Below are positions 28,678-37,921 of a stretch of 64,000 nucleotides of DNA, in pieces; within the stretch, counting starts at the first letter, position 1, and each line of letters opens with the position of its first letter. The stretch covers positions 1,117,874-1,181,873 of the forward strand of contig NZ_WTUW01000002.1 in NCBI RefSeq assembly GCF_009882915.1. Direction: 5' to 3'. The DNA comes from Sneathiella litorea. Lineage in GTDB: Bacteria; Pseudomonadota; Alphaproteobacteria; Sneathiellales; Sneathiellaceae. The notes below the pieces were generated by a model. That model had not been told where the DNA came from, did not search any database, and saw nothing but the letters and a program-made list of their open reading frames with translations. Made by a program: the position numbers and the translations under genes.

Positions 28678-29877
28678 ATGGAATTAGAATTGATGGAATG
28701 GGTTCAACTCGCCGTCCGCTGGATCCATATGATTACCGGTATCGCCTGGATCGGCGCATCATTCTATTTTGTCTGGCTTGATATGAATCTTACGACGCCG
28801 GAGAAGGATGGGTATAAGGACAAGGCTGGTGTTGGTGGAGAGCTTTGGGCCGTTCATGGCGGCGGCTTCTACGAGGTGCAAAAATATCGCCTCGCCCCGC
28901 CAGAGATTCCACAAACACTTCATTGGTTCAAATACGAAGCTTACTTTACCTGGATCAGCGGGTTCCTGCTACTGGCGATCCTGTATTACTTCGGCGCAGA
29001 TATCTATCTCATAGATAAGAATATTGCCGATATCTCAACAGATGCAGCAATCCTGATCGGCTTGGGATCGATCGTTGGCGGCTGGCTCATTTACGACTTC
29101 CTCTGTAAATCACCGCTGATTAACAATCAGTTCGCCTTCGGCATCATTCTTTTTGTCTTGCTCACCTTGGCCGCTTTCGGCCTGTCGCAAGTATTCAGTG
29201 GTCGCGGTGCTTACATCCATGTTGGCGCGATCATGGGAACAATTATGGTAGCGAATGTCCTGATGGTTATAATACCGGGGCAAGTCGCGCTCGTATCTGC
29301 CGCGAAAAAGGGAGAGGCACCAGATCCGGTATATGGCCTTCGGGCGAAACAAAGATCCCTACATAATAATTATTTCACGCTGCCCGTCCTGTTTATAATG
29401 ATCAGCAACCATTATCCCATGACATACGGCAACACCTATGGGTGGCTACTGCTGGCAGGCATATCGCTCGTGGGCGTATTGGTCCGGCACTATTTTAATA
29501 TGAAGAACCAGGGTAAGGCTAAACAGGGCTTTATTCTTCTTCCCATTGCCTTTGTTCTTTTTTTCGCCATAGCCTATGCGGCAGCTCCCAAATCGGAGGA
29601 TGTGCCCGCTGAGAAAGTATCCTTCTCAACGGTTCAAGCCCTCATTCATACGCACTGCGCCAGTTGCCATGCAGCGAAACCCACGAATACGGACTTTGAA
29701 AGCCCCCCAAAGGGGGTTCGGCTGGAAACGCCAGCACAGATCGCACGCGAGAAAACCCGCATCAAACAACAGTCTGTTGATACGAAAACCATGCCGCTAG
29801 GCAATCTCACCCAAATGACAGATGAAGAGCGAAAGATCATCGGCTGGTGGATTTCACAAGGCGCCTCTACGGATTAG
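28678..29877 (+). CDS. puuD: Membrane urate oxidase PuuD with C-terminal cytochrome c domain
   Basis: Oxidises urate to 5-hydroxyisourate, replacing the cofactorless uricase. The 399-residue protein has an N-terminal urate-oxidase membrane domain with about eight helices (first near residues 11-33) and conserved WAVHGGGFYEVQKY near 57-70. After the last helix (about 285-303) comes a periplasmic cytochrome c domain with CASCH at 327-331 and a late methionine (TKTMPLG) as a candidate axial ligand. Electrons would go to the respiratory chain instead of oxygen. It follows the NifS-like gene by 9 bases and converges on the next gene with a 4-base overlap. Confidence 0.93.
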   Translation: MELELMEWVQLAVRWIHMITGIAWIGASFYFVWLDMNLTTPEKDGYKDKAGVGGELWAVHGGGFYEVQKYRLAPPEIPQTLHWFKYEAYFTWISGFLLLAILYYFGADIYLIDKNIADISTDAAILIGLGSIVGGWLIYDFLCKSPLINNQFAFGIILFVLLTLAAFGLSQVFSGRGAYIHVGAIMGTIMVANVLMVIIPGQVALVSAAKKGEAPDPVYGLRAKQRSLHNNYFTLPVLFIMISNHYPMTYGNTYGWLLLAGISLVGVLVRHYFNMKNQGKAKQGFILLPIAFVLFFAIAYAAAPKSEDVPAEKVSFSTVQALIHTHCASCHAAKPTNTDFESPPKGVRLETPAQIAREKTRIKQQSVDTKTMPLGNLTQMTDEERKIIGWWISQGASTD

Positions 29878-30704
29878 GAGTAAACCTGAACTGGATTGTC
29901 TGTAACCTTAACAGTTGGAGCCTTTTCTTTCCTGTCCCGTGAAAAGTGCCTGATATATTTGCTCGTAACATTTTCCGTTTCGACAATCACGCATACGTCA
30001 ATTGTATTAAAATCATGATCGATGACCGCACCATCTCCGATATAACCACCAAGGCGTAAATAGCCCTTCAAAAGCGGTGGTAATTCGCGCTGCACAAGTT
30101 CAACATCAACTTCTTTCCGCTTCATCATTTTCATCGGGATATAGTGCTCCTCCAAAGCCCTCGGGCGTAGATGCCCTGGAGCCTTATGGAAATGATGCAG
30201 ATAAGATAGCACGCGGGCATGTTCCTTCAGATTCGTGCCATGAATACTTCCGCAGCCAAACATAATCTGGACTTCATGAGTATGGATATAGGCTGCAATA
30301 CCGCGCCACAGAAGCTGCATTGCGCCACGACGGCGATATCCCGCATCAATACAGGAACGACCCAACTCCATGATCTCTCCCGGAAATACATTCAGGTTAC
30401 AGAGATCAAATTCCGCTTCAGAATAGAAGCCACCATTCTTTTGGGCGACGCTGCTACGCAAAAAGCGATAGGTGCCAACAACATACGGTGCAGCTTTTGT
30501 CCCTTTCTCGAGGTCAATTACCAACAGATGATCGCAAATTGCGTCGAACTGATCTACATCACGGGATTGCGCAAGGCAAAGCGCCGAAGGCTTGGCCCCC
30601 ATTTCCTCATAGAAAATGCGATAGCGCAGGGCTTGCGCCGCATCCAAATCGGCAGCGCTCTGCGCCAGGCGAAGTTCCAGATTATTAAATCGTAACGGTT
30701 CCAA
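29874..30704 (-). CDS. OlsB-like GNAT-fold N-acyltransferase
   Basis: A 276-residue acyltransferase of the ornithine-acyl-ACP N-acyltransferase group, which adds a 3-hydroxyacyl chain to ornithine for ornithine lipid. The N-terminal ALRYRIFYEEMGAKP, the MELGRSCIDAGYRRRGAMQLLW stretch near residue 110 and MFGCGSIHGTN are family marks. No OlsA-type O-acyltransferase is adjacent, so a different acceptor cannot be excluded. It is convergent with puuD and stands alone in its own transcription unit; about 125 bases separate it from the serine hydrolase gene. Confidence 0.75.
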   Translation of the reverse strand: MEPLRFNNLELRLAQSAADLDAAQALRYRIFYEEMGAKPSALCLAQSRDVDQFDAICDHLLVIDLEKGTKAAPYVVGTYRFLRSSVAQKNGGFYSEAEFDLCNLNVFPGEIMELGRSCIDAGYRRRGAMQLLWRGIAAYIHTHEVQIMFGCGSIHGTNLKEHARVLSYLHHFHKAPGHLRPRALEEHYIPMKMMKRKEVDVELVQRELPPLLKGYLRLGGYIGDGAVIDHDFNTIDVCVIVETENVTSKYIRHFSRDRKEKAPTVKVTDNPVQVYS

Positions 30705-30829
30705 GATATACTCCTACATACTCTTACGAGAGACTGAAGGAGTTTTTCTCAAATATGTATTGCAGACTAATGTCGCCTAGATGACAGATAAGTTTCCTTT
30801 TTATGTCAGGAGTGCGACACCGTCCGGCG

Positions 30830-32047
30830 TTAATCCACCATGGCCTGATAAACCAAGGCCCGAAGTTCCTTGCGCAGTGGGTGATAGCTGCTGGGGATAA
30901 ACTGCGTCAGGAATAAAACTGTCATATCTTCCATTGGGTCAACCCAAAAAACAGTGCTTGCCATGCCGCCCCAACCGAAATCACCGGGCGACCCCATCAT
31001 CTGGGACAATGGGGGATCCATCATCACCCAGCCACCGAGACCAAAGCCCACACCAACAAAAGACACCTCGGAAAAAACAGGCTGTCCATATTGGGCAAGA
31101 TCTCCATCGAGGTGATTTTCCGTCATAAAATCCACGGTGCGAGGACCCAAAAGATGACCGCCGTCGAAAGCCCCGCGACAGCGGAGCATCTCAGCGAACT
31201 TCAGATAATCAGAGGCCGTCGAGATCAATCCGCCGCCGCCAGAGTAGCAGGTTACGCTTTCCATTCGAAATGCACTTTTTTCCGCCGGGTCCATCACTGT
31301 GAGAGCCCCCGCCGCATCAGCCCCGTATGCAGTGGCATAGCGGTTGATTTTTTCTTTCGGAATTCCGAAATCCGTATCACCCATGCCAAGCGGAGCAAAG
31401 ATATTATCGTAAAAAAATGATTTGAGGTTTTGACCCGAAATAATCTCCACCAGACGCCCAACAACATCGGTCGACACACCATAATTCCAGCGAGTGCCGG
31501 GATTAAACAGCAAAGGCATTTCAGACAGATTCTGGATTTGGCTTTCCAGCGTCCCTCGCGTCGGCCCAAAATCCATTTTATTGGCTTCGTAATGTTTGCC
31601 GAGGATTCCTTCATTAAATCCATATGTCATACCGGACATATGGGTGAGCAGGTTATGAATCGTTATCTTGCTCGTTGCCGGTTCCGTGTCGTCAATACTA
31701 CGTGCCTGTGGCCTCAGAACCTGCATATCCTTGAAGGCCGGAATAAACTCTTCCAGAGGATCATCCAGATGAAAGAGCCCTTTTTCATACAGCATCATGA
31801 GGGCAACCGATGTGATCGGTTTGGTCATCGAATAAAATCGCGCCATGGTATTATCTTTCCATGGAACGTTATTCTCCCGGTCCGCCTGTCCGATAGACCT
31901 GGAATAGGCGATTTTACCGCTCCGTGCGATTAATGTCTGTGCCCCTGCGAGCTTTCCGCCTTCAACATACCGATTCATCCAATCGGTAATATTATTTAGG
32001 CGTTTAGGGTCAAAGCCAAGACTTTCGGGCTGATGAACGGGCTTCAC
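30830..32047 (-). CDS. Class C beta-lactamase-fold serine hydrolase (esterase-like)
   Basis: A 405-residue protein of the beta-lactamase/EstB family. The catalytic SxxK is Ser73-Lys76 (SMTK) and the tyrosine of the YxS/N motif is Tyr189 (YGVS). No signal peptide is visible, which argues for a cytoplasmic esterase rather than a drug-resistance enzyme. It is last in a minus-strand unit after a FAH-family hydrolase and a quinone-oxidoreductase-like dehydrogenase, with short gaps of about 30 bases. The set suggests breakdown of a small carbonyl or ester compound; the substrate is unknown. Confidence 0.85.
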   Translation of the reverse strand: MKPVHQPESLGFDPKRLNNITDWMNRYVEGGKLAGAQTLIARSGKIAYSRSIGQADRENNVPWKDNTMARFYSMTKPITSVALMMLYEKGLFHLDDPLEEFIPAFKDMQVLRPQARSIDDTEPATSKITIHNLLTHMSGMTYGFNEGILGKHYEANKMDFGPTRGTLESQIQNLSEMPLLFNPGTRWNYGVSTDVVGRLVEIISGQNLKSFFYDNIFAPLGMGDTDFGIPKEKINRYATAYGADAAGALTVMDPAEKSAFRMESVTCYSGGGGLISTASDYLKFAEMLRCRGAFDGGHLLGPRTVDFMTENHLDGDLAQYGQPVFSEVSFVGVGFGLGGWVMMDPPLSQMMGSPGDFGWGGMASTVFWVDPMEDMTVLFLTQFIPSSYHPLRKELRALVYQAMVD

Positions 32048-32079
32048 GATATGCGATCCTTTTCCTGAGTTCCGGTTTC

Positions 32080-32925
32080 TTAGGCTTGAACGGTTTTCTG
32101 CAGCTGTATGCCGAGACCCTCAACGCCGAGTTTCATTTCCTGCCCCGGTTTAAGAAATACGGGGTTTGGCTTTATTCCCATTCCTACGCCGGGCGGCGTG
32201 CCCGTGGAGATGACATCCCCAACGTTTAACGTCATGAATTGACTGAGATAGGAAATAATCTCCGCGACGCTGAACACCATGGTCGCCGTACTACCATCCT
32301 GCCGGCGAACGTTATCTACATCCAGCCAAAGATTAAGCGCCTGCGGGTCCGGCACTTCATCGCGCGTTACCAACCATGGACCGAGAGGACCGAAGGTATC
32401 GTGGCTTTTCCCCTTTGTCCATCCTCCGCCACGCTCTGACTGGAACTCCCGCTCAGAGACATCATTCGCCACGCAGTAACCCGCAACATGATCAAGAGCC
32501 TCCTCTTCCGTCACATATTTGGCGCGCTTGCCGATGACAACCGCAAGTTCAACTTCCCAGTCAGTTTTCCTGGAATTGCGCGGGATCTCAACATCATCAT
32601 TGGGGCCGCAAACTGCCGACGTCGCTTTCATAAACAGAATGGGTTCCTTCGGAACCGGCTGGCCCGCTTCGGCCGCATGATCGGAATAATTAAGCCCGAT
32701 ACACATGATTTTCCCAATATTCCCGACACAGGCTCCAATTCTTGGCTCCCCTTCAACTACCGGCAAGGACTCAAGATCAAGATCGCTTAACTGCGCAAGC
32801 CCCTTATCTGACAGCACGTCACCCGAGATATCTGCAATAACGCCAGAAAGATCCCTGATCTTGCCTCCCTCATCTAGAACTCCGGGTTTTTCTGAACCAA
32901 CTGGGCCATATCTTAGTAATTTCAT
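32080..32925 (-). CDS. Fumarylacetoacetate hydrolase (FAH) family protein
   Basis: A 281-residue metal-dependent enzyme. The start of the FAH domain reads IMCIGLNYSDHAAEAGQPVP near residues 73-92. Acidic metal-binding positions lie in DWEVELAVVIG, and VANDVSEREFQ and GKSHDTFGPLGPWLV are typical. The family includes acylpyruvases, oxaloacetate decarboxylases and hydroxyheptadienedioate isomerases, so the reaction cannot be fixed. A ureidoglycolate lyase label is sometimes given to such proteins, but a true AllA is present at 12435. It sits mid-operon between the dehydrogenase and the serine hydrolase. Confidence 0.88.
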   Translation of the reverse strand: MKLLRYGPVGSEKPGVLDEGGKIRDLSGVIADISGDVLSDKGLAQLSDLDLESLPVVEGEPRIGACVGNIGKIMCIGLNYSDHAAEAGQPVPKEPILFMKATSAVCGPNDDVEIPRNSRKTDWEVELAVVIGKRAKYVTEEEALDHVAGYCVANDVSEREFQSERGGGWTKGKSHDTFGPLGPWLVTRDEVPDPQALNLWLDVDNVRRQDGSTATMVFSVAEIISYLSQFMTLNVGDVISTGTPPGVGMGIKPNPVFLKPGQEMKLGVEGLGIQLQKTVQA

Positions 32926-32953
32926 TTTTTCTTCTTTCGTTTACGTCACGCAC

Positions 32954-33958
32954 TTAAATTGTAATAACAACTTTGCCGAAATGACCGGCCTTCTCCATAA
33001 TTCTATACGCCTCTTTCGCATCCTGAAAGTCAATCACGGCATCAATAACCGGGTGGATATTATTATTCGAAAGAGCATTATTCAACCGAGCAAACATATC
33101 ACGCGGCCCCACGTATATCCCCTGAAGAGTAATAGATTTTCGCATTATAGATGTCGGGTCCATCAGACCGCCCGTCAGAACACCCACAAGCGAAATACGG
33201 CCACCAACTCGCACCGCTGCGACGGATTTTTCGAGCGTTCCTGCGCCGCCCACCTCAACCACAAGATCAACGCCATGTCCATCCGTCAACTCGAGGACCT
33301 TCTCTTCCCAGTTCGCGTGTTCACGATAGTTGATCACCTCATTCGCACCGAGTGACTTGGCTCGCGCAAGTTTCTCATCACTGCTGGAAGTCAGGATAGT
33401 CCTAATGCCCGAGGCTTTTGCAATCTGTTGCGCAAATATTGAGACACCACCGGTACCCAGCAGAAGAGCCGTTTGTCCAACGCCCGCCTTTCCGCCATCA
33501 ATCAGGCAATGCCATGCAGTAAGACCCGCGCATGGTAATGTTGCCGCTTCTTCAAAGGAAAGATGCGCCGGTATGGGTAGCGCGCCCCCTTCTTTTAACA
33601 ATGCATATTCACACAGAAGGCCATCGATTGGACCACCGAGAGCGCTTGGCATCACGTCGTCATGAATTGGACCGCTCAGCCAGTTCTGGAAAAAGGTGCC
33701 GACAACGCGATCCCCTGCGCTAAACTCCGTTACTCCTGCCCCAACTTCCTCAACGACCCCCGCGCCATCAGAATTCGGAATTCTTTCCCCGGCAATACCC
33801 CGTGCGGCAGCATTTTTTATAGTCGAGAGATCCCGATAATTGATAGAGTTTGCCTTAAGACGTACCAATATTTCACCGGCGCCGGGCTTCGGGATATCCC
33901 GATCGACCATCTTCAGGCCATCGACACCGCCTTCTCCGTTAATGACCCAAGCTTTCAA
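32954..33958 (-). CDS. Zinc-independent alcohol dehydrogenase / quinone-oxidoreductase-like protein
   Basis: Medium-chain dehydrogenase/reductase of about 334 residues. The GroES-like part has GEILVRLKANSINYRDL; the NAD(P)-binding fold has LLLGTGGVSIFAQQIAKA. The cysteines of the structural zinc loop are absent, so it belongs to the zinc-independent branch. I place the start at a TTG (33958) because GGAG lies a few bases upstream and the family begins with KAW; an ATG at 34036 would add 26 residues without homology-like character. First gene of a three-gene unit with the FAH protein and serine hydrolase; divergent from the TauE/SafE gene. Confidence 0.85.
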   Translation of the reverse strand: MKAWVINGEGGVDGLKMVDRDIPKPGAGEILVRLKANSINYRDLSTIKNAAARGIAGERIPNSDGAGVVEEVGAGVTEFSAGDRVVGTFFQNWLSGPIHDDVMPSALGGPIDGLLCEYALLKEGGALPIPAHLSFEEAATLPCAGLTAWHCLIDGGKAGVGQTALLLGTGGVSIFAQQIAKASGIRTILTSSSDEKLARAKSLGANEVINYREHANWEEKVLELTDGHGVDLVVEVGGAGTLEKSVAAVRVGGRISLVGVLTGGLMDPTSIMRKSITLQGIYVGPRDMFARLNNALSNNNIHPVIDAVIDFQDAKEAYRIMEKAGHFGKVVITI

Positions 33959-34096
33959 GACTTCTTCTCCAGAATGATTATTTAATCGTCGACAATGCGA
34001 TAAATATGTTGGCGGCGATGCTTTTTTATGTTCCATAGCTTGTCATGAACGGTTTCTACCGTGACAAGTTTTTTTGTTTTGAATGCGACCGCAACC

Positions 34097-34861
34097 ATGA
34101 TCACCCAATATCTTCCGGAATTCAATCTTTTCCATTTACTCGTTGTGTGTATCGCCTTTGCGTTGGGCGGATTTGTAAAGGGTATCTCGGCTTTTGGCCT
34201 CCCGACTATCGCTGTTCCAATAATCGTCTTCTTCATGTCTCTGCCCGCAGCAGTCTCTATCATGACAGTACCGATGGTCATCACCAATTTTGTGCAGATG
34301 TTAATCTCCGGACAAATAAAATCATCAATCGCTCGACACTGGTTACTGCTTCTAGGCCTGTTTATTGGGTTACCGATTGGCGTATTCATGCTCTCTGCAG
34401 TCGATACGAAGTATCTTCTTATTGCGGTCGGCGGGTTTTTGGTTGTTATTTCAGGTCTTGAGTACTTTGGAGTTTCATTCTCCTTTCTGGGATCCCATGA
34501 AAAGATTTCCGGTCCGACAGTTGGTTTCACCGCAGGTATTATTGGCGGCATTACAACGCTATTTGGCACACTGCCGGTCTTTTTCTTCATCGCGCTCGGC
34601 CTGGAGAAGGAGAAATTCGTTGGCGCTGTTAGCGTGATGCTTTTTGGTGGAAGTATTTTCCTGTTGTTAAGCCTTCAGAGAATGGACTTTCTAAAACCCA
34701 CAGAAATTGCCTACAGCCTTATCGGGCTGGCACCGCTCTTTGCCGGAATGTGGGCGGGAACCAAGGTACGGCATCTTATCGATCAGAAGACATTCAAGAA
34801 ATTTGTCCTGATTCTTGTTACCCTCATAGGCTTTCTCATGATCTACAGGGCCTATAACTGA
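34097..34861 (+). CDS. TauE/SafE-family sulfite/anion exporter
   Basis: Inner-membrane protein with about eight helices in two similar halves. Each half carries a glycine-rich motif of the family: FALGGFVKGISAFGLPTIAVP near the start and TAGIIGGITTLFGTLP in the middle. The ATG at 34097 gives 254 residues; a GTG at 34061 would add 12. Members export sulfite, sulfoacetate or other small anions. It is divergent from the dehydrogenase operon and ends 7 bases from the convergent histidine kinase gene. Its cargo is unknown; the neighbouring operon could produce it. Confidence 0.85.
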   Translation: MITQYLPEFNLFHLLVVCIAFALGGFVKGISAFGLPTIAVPIIVFFMSLPAAVSIMTVPMVITNFVQMLISGQIKSSIARHWLLLLGLFIGLPIGVFMLSAVDTKYLLIAVGGFLVVISGLEYFGVSFSFLGSHEKISGPTVGFTAGIIGGITTLFGTLPVFFFIALGLEKEKFVGAVSVMLFGGSIFLLLSLQRMDFLKPTEIAYSLIGLAPLFAGMWAGTKVRHLIDQKTFKKFVLILVTLIGFLMIYRAYN

Positions 34862-34867
34862 TAACCG

Positions 34868-37618
34868 CTATTCGGCGGAAAGCCGTATATCTTGCCGGTC
34901 GGCCCGAGGAACTGTAAAGGTAAAGACTGCGCCGCCTTCCGGTCTATTCGCGACCCATATCCGGCCGCCAAGGAAAGTGACGATTTCGCGGCAAATGGCG
35001 AGGCCCAGCCCGGACCCTTGTGGCTTGTCCTCTCCGCGATCAATTGATTGATGGAACTTCTCAAATATCCGGCCCATCATATGCTCGGCTATTCCCTTTC
35101 CATTGTCTGACACTCCGACTTCCAGCATGTTATTCCTTGCCGTGACGGAAACACCAATTCGTCCTTCCGCCTTGTTGCAGAATTTAATGGCGTTTGAAAC
35201 AAGGTTTATGATGACCTGGATCAACTGATCTCTGTCTGCCCGCACCATTGGCAAATTTTCCGGGATATATGTTTTAACCTCGACATCATTTTCCTGGATA
35301 AGGCCGGCCAGCGCGGCCATGGCCTCGCGTACAGTTGCCGCTATATCGACCGTATCCAGCGACCAGTCCATTTGCCCCGCCTCCATACGTGCGAGATCGA
35401 GGAGTTGATCAATTAATCGCGTCAGACGTGAACTCTCCTTGATGATGACGTTCAGAAACCGTTCACGTTCTTCGGGAGAAACTTCTGGGTTATCCACCAA
35501 AATTTCACCAAAGGCCCGAAGTGAGGTAAGCGGGGTTCTGAGTTCATGGCTAACCATGGACAGGAAATGATCCTTCAGGGAATCCAGCTCCTTTAGGCGC
35601 TCATTGGCATTCCGAAGCTGTGCCGTTGCGCGCTCGAGTTCTGCGGATTTCTGTTCCAGCCGATGGCTATATTCAATTACCTGACTGGTTTCATCCAGAA
35701 TACGGTAGACTTCGTCGAGCCCGACAATTTCGCCCTTTACCACGGAACCAACCATCACCCGCGCGGTTGCAGAACCGATTGCGCCGGCCAGCATTTTTTC
35801 GGCGAAGTCTAGCAAGGCCGCGTCTGCAGAGTGGTTTTTACGCAGGTTAATATCCCGCTCAGCCGCAAAATCCGAAAAGGCTTGTGCCGCCCGTTGAACT
35901 CCGACGAACCGTCCCACCAGCTGCTGCAAATCCGCAACCGTAGCGGAACCGCGCCAGTAGCGGCTATCGCGTTCATCGTCCGTATGCCCGAACACATCCA
36001 CAAAAAGCGTTCCCTGAATACGTTCGATAGCCGTTTGGTGCGACGAGAGTGAGACAATCCAGTAAGCCCCGATATTGACCAACATGCTCCAGAACAGGGC
36101 ATGCGTCAGGCGATCAAAGCCTTCCAAACCGAAAAGCGCATAAGGCCTTAGGAATGTTAAACCATATGGCCCTTGCTCGATAAAGCTGATGGGCAGCCAG
36201 CCGGACTGAGCAAAGGAAGGGAGCAGCAACGTATAGAGCCAAACCAGAAAACCGAGCGCAAGCCCTGCCATTGCCCCGCGATAGGAGGCCCCTTTCCAGA
36301 AAATCCCCCCAATTATCGCAGGCGCGAATTGCGCCGCTGCCGCGAAAGAGACAAGCCCGATAGTCACGAGAGAATAAGACTCGCTAGCTATCAGATAGTA
36401 CGCATACCCCAATATCAGGATTAGCAGGATACTCACCCGACGGATCGTGAGAAGCAATCCGGTGAGGTCATCATTTTTGTTTATATTCAGTCCCTTCCAA
36501 CGAAGAAGGAATGGCATGATCAGATCGTTGCAGACCATCGTGGCGAGTGCAATTGACGCAACAATTACCATGGAAGTCGCCGCCGACAATCCACCGATAA
36601 ACGCGATGAGGGCGAGGAAAGCCTGATCATGAAATAGCGGCACTGTAAGCATAAACATATCCGCATCTGCGGAAGCGTTTCCGAAGGACAGGCGACCCGC
36701 GAGCGCAATGGGCAACACAAAAATATTGATCACCAGAAGATATAACGGGAACAGCCAGGTTGCCTTGCGGAGAAAAGATTCATCGGGATTTTCGACAGCC
36801 GTCATATAGAACTGTCGGGGCAAACATATGATTGCCGCCATGGATAAAATAGTCATCGTCATCCAAAGGCTGTAGTCACTATCTCTGGAAACAGTGAAAA
36901 GAGTTTCAAGCCCGCTGTCTGCGGCCGCCGAGAAAAGGTCTGCGAAACCATTATAGAGACCAAAAGTCACAAAGAAGCCGACAGCAAGAAATGAGACCAG
37001 TTTAACTACTGACTCGAAGGCGATTGCGGCTACCAATCCTTCATGATGTTCACTCGCATCGATATGGCGCGTCCCAAAGAGAATAGCGAAAAGTGCGAGT
37101 GCAACAGCGACAATCAGGGTTGTATCAATAAAAAAGATTTGTTCATTCGGCGCATGCAGTATTGCCGTTTCAGACGAACTGACAAGTATCCGAAAGCTGG
37201 TGGCGATGGATTTAAGCTGGAGGGAAATATAGGGCATGGTGCCAACGACGGCAATTATCGTCACAAGCCCCCCCAGTCGGGCATGCTTGCCATAGCGCGA
37301 GGCAATAAAATCGGCAATGGAGGTAATCCGGTGTACTTTGCAGATCCGAATTATCTTGACCCAGACAACAGACCAGAGAATGAAAACAAGGGTGGGACCA
37401 AGATAGATAGTCAGGAAATCAAGGCCTCGTGTAGCGGCAAGGCCAACACTGCCATAGAAGGTCCAAGAGGTGCAGTATACGCCAATAGACAGAGTGTAAA
37501 TGTAGGGATTCCGCGTCAGTGGCCAGCCTTTCGCCGATCGCAGGTCAACAAACTGGGCAATGGCAAACAGTAGGCCGAGATAAAGGATGGAAACCGCGAG
37601 AACCAGGCCGCCGGACAT
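34868..37618 (-). CDS. Sensor histidine kinase with N-terminal sodium/solute-symporter domain (CbrA/CrbS-like)
   Basis: Transporter-like sensor kinase of 916 residues. Residues about 5-525 form an SSS/SLC5-type membrane domain with roughly 13 helices. A soluble stretch near 565-650 (with AALLDFAEKMLAGAIGSATA) looks like the STAC linker domain, followed by a coiled coil. The HisKA domain has SHELRTPLTS with the phospho-acceptor His near 691, and HATPase motifs NLVSNAIKFCN and GSGLGLAICREIV follow. There is no PAS or C-terminal receiver. The ATG at 37618 shares TGATG with the upstream small gene. CrbS and CbrA kinases of this shape control acetate and carbon use; acs lies 0.9 kb away. Confidence 0.88.
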   Translation of the reverse strand: MSGGLVLAVSILYLGLLFAIAQFVDLRSAKGWPLTRNPYIYTLSIGVYCTSWTFYGSVGLAATRGLDFLTIYLGPTLVFILWSVVWVKIIRICKVHRITSIADFIASRYGKHARLGGLVTIIAVVGTMPYISLQLKSIATSFRILVSSSETAILHAPNEQIFFIDTTLIVAVALALFAILFGTRHIDASEHHEGLVAAIAFESVVKLVSFLAVGFFVTFGLYNGFADLFSAAADSGLETLFTVSRDSDYSLWMTMTILSMAAIICLPRQFYMTAVENPDESFLRKATWLFPLYLLVINIFVLPIALAGRLSFGNASADADMFMLTVPLFHDQAFLALIAFIGGLSAATSMVIVASIALATMVCNDLIMPFLLRWKGLNINKNDDLTGLLLTIRRVSILLILILGYAYYLIASESYSLVTIGLVSFAAAAQFAPAIIGGIFWKGASYRGAMAGLALGFLVWLYTLLLPSFAQSGWLPISFIEQGPYGLTFLRPYALFGLEGFDRLTHALFWSMLVNIGAYWIVSLSSHQTAIERIQGTLFVDVFGHTDDERDSRYWRGSATVADLQQLVGRFVGVQRAAQAFSDFAAERDINLRKNHSADAALLDFAEKMLAGAIGSATARVMVGSVVKGEIVGLDEVYRILDETSQVIEYSHRLEQKSAELERATAQLRNANERLKELDSLKDHFLSMVSHELRTPLTSLRAFGEILVDNPEVSPEERERFLNVIIKESSRLTRLIDQLLDLARMEAGQMDWSLDTVDIAATVREAMAALAGLIQENDVEVKTYIPENLPMVRADRDQLIQVIINLVSNAIKFCNKAEGRIGVSVTARNNMLEVGVSDNGKGIAEHMMGRIFEKFHQSIDRGEDKPQGSGLGLAICREIVTFLGGRIWVANRPEGGAVFTFTVPRADRQDIRLSAE

Positions 37619-37884
37619 CACATGTTCCCTCTGCCATGTGTCGGCCGATCAACCCGCGTTTGCGCTTCAGGTAGCTCGATGGTTTTCTCCGTTCCACGCC
37701 GCGCCCCTAGCGCCGTCATGATTATCGCAAATGCCCATAAACCGAAAAGATAGAGAAAGCTGAGCGGTATACCCAGCACACGGCTCACGACGTCAAATAG
37801 TGAAAGCATGGGTGGTGTTAAAGCAACCAGACAGACAACGAAGAGTAGGATTGACCATTCCTTTTTGCGTCCGGTTCTTATCAT
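37618..37884 (-). CDS. Small membrane protein coupled to the kinase (CbrX-like)
   Basis: An 88-residue protein with two hydrophobic segments (about residues 11-33 and 41-60) and a charged C-terminal tail. It has the character of the small CbrX-type proteins encoded immediately before CbrA-type kinases, including the LLFVVCLVALTPPMLSLFD and FGLWAFAI stretches. Its stop overlaps the kinase start (TGATG), so the two are translationally coupled. It may be a subunit or aid membrane insertion of the transporter domain. Function is unproven. Confidence 0.75.
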   Translation of the reverse strand: MIRTGRKKEWSILLFVVCLVALTPPMLSLFDVVSRVLGIPLSFLYLFGLWAFAIIMTALGARRGTEKTIELPEAQTRVDRPTHGRGNM

Positions 37885-37921
37885 CCGATTATTCCAATTT
37901 CATCTGCATCAATCTGCAAAT

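Noticed and set aside
32080-32925. FAH protein as the ureidoglycolate lyase of the purine island
   Set aside because: A genuine AllA is encoded at 12435; this gene is in a separate operon with a dehydrogenase and serine hydrolase.
33982-34590. A 202-codon minus-strand open frame
   Set aside because: Antisense to the TauE/SafE membrane gene, rich in Lys/Thr/Ile, with no recognisable motif.
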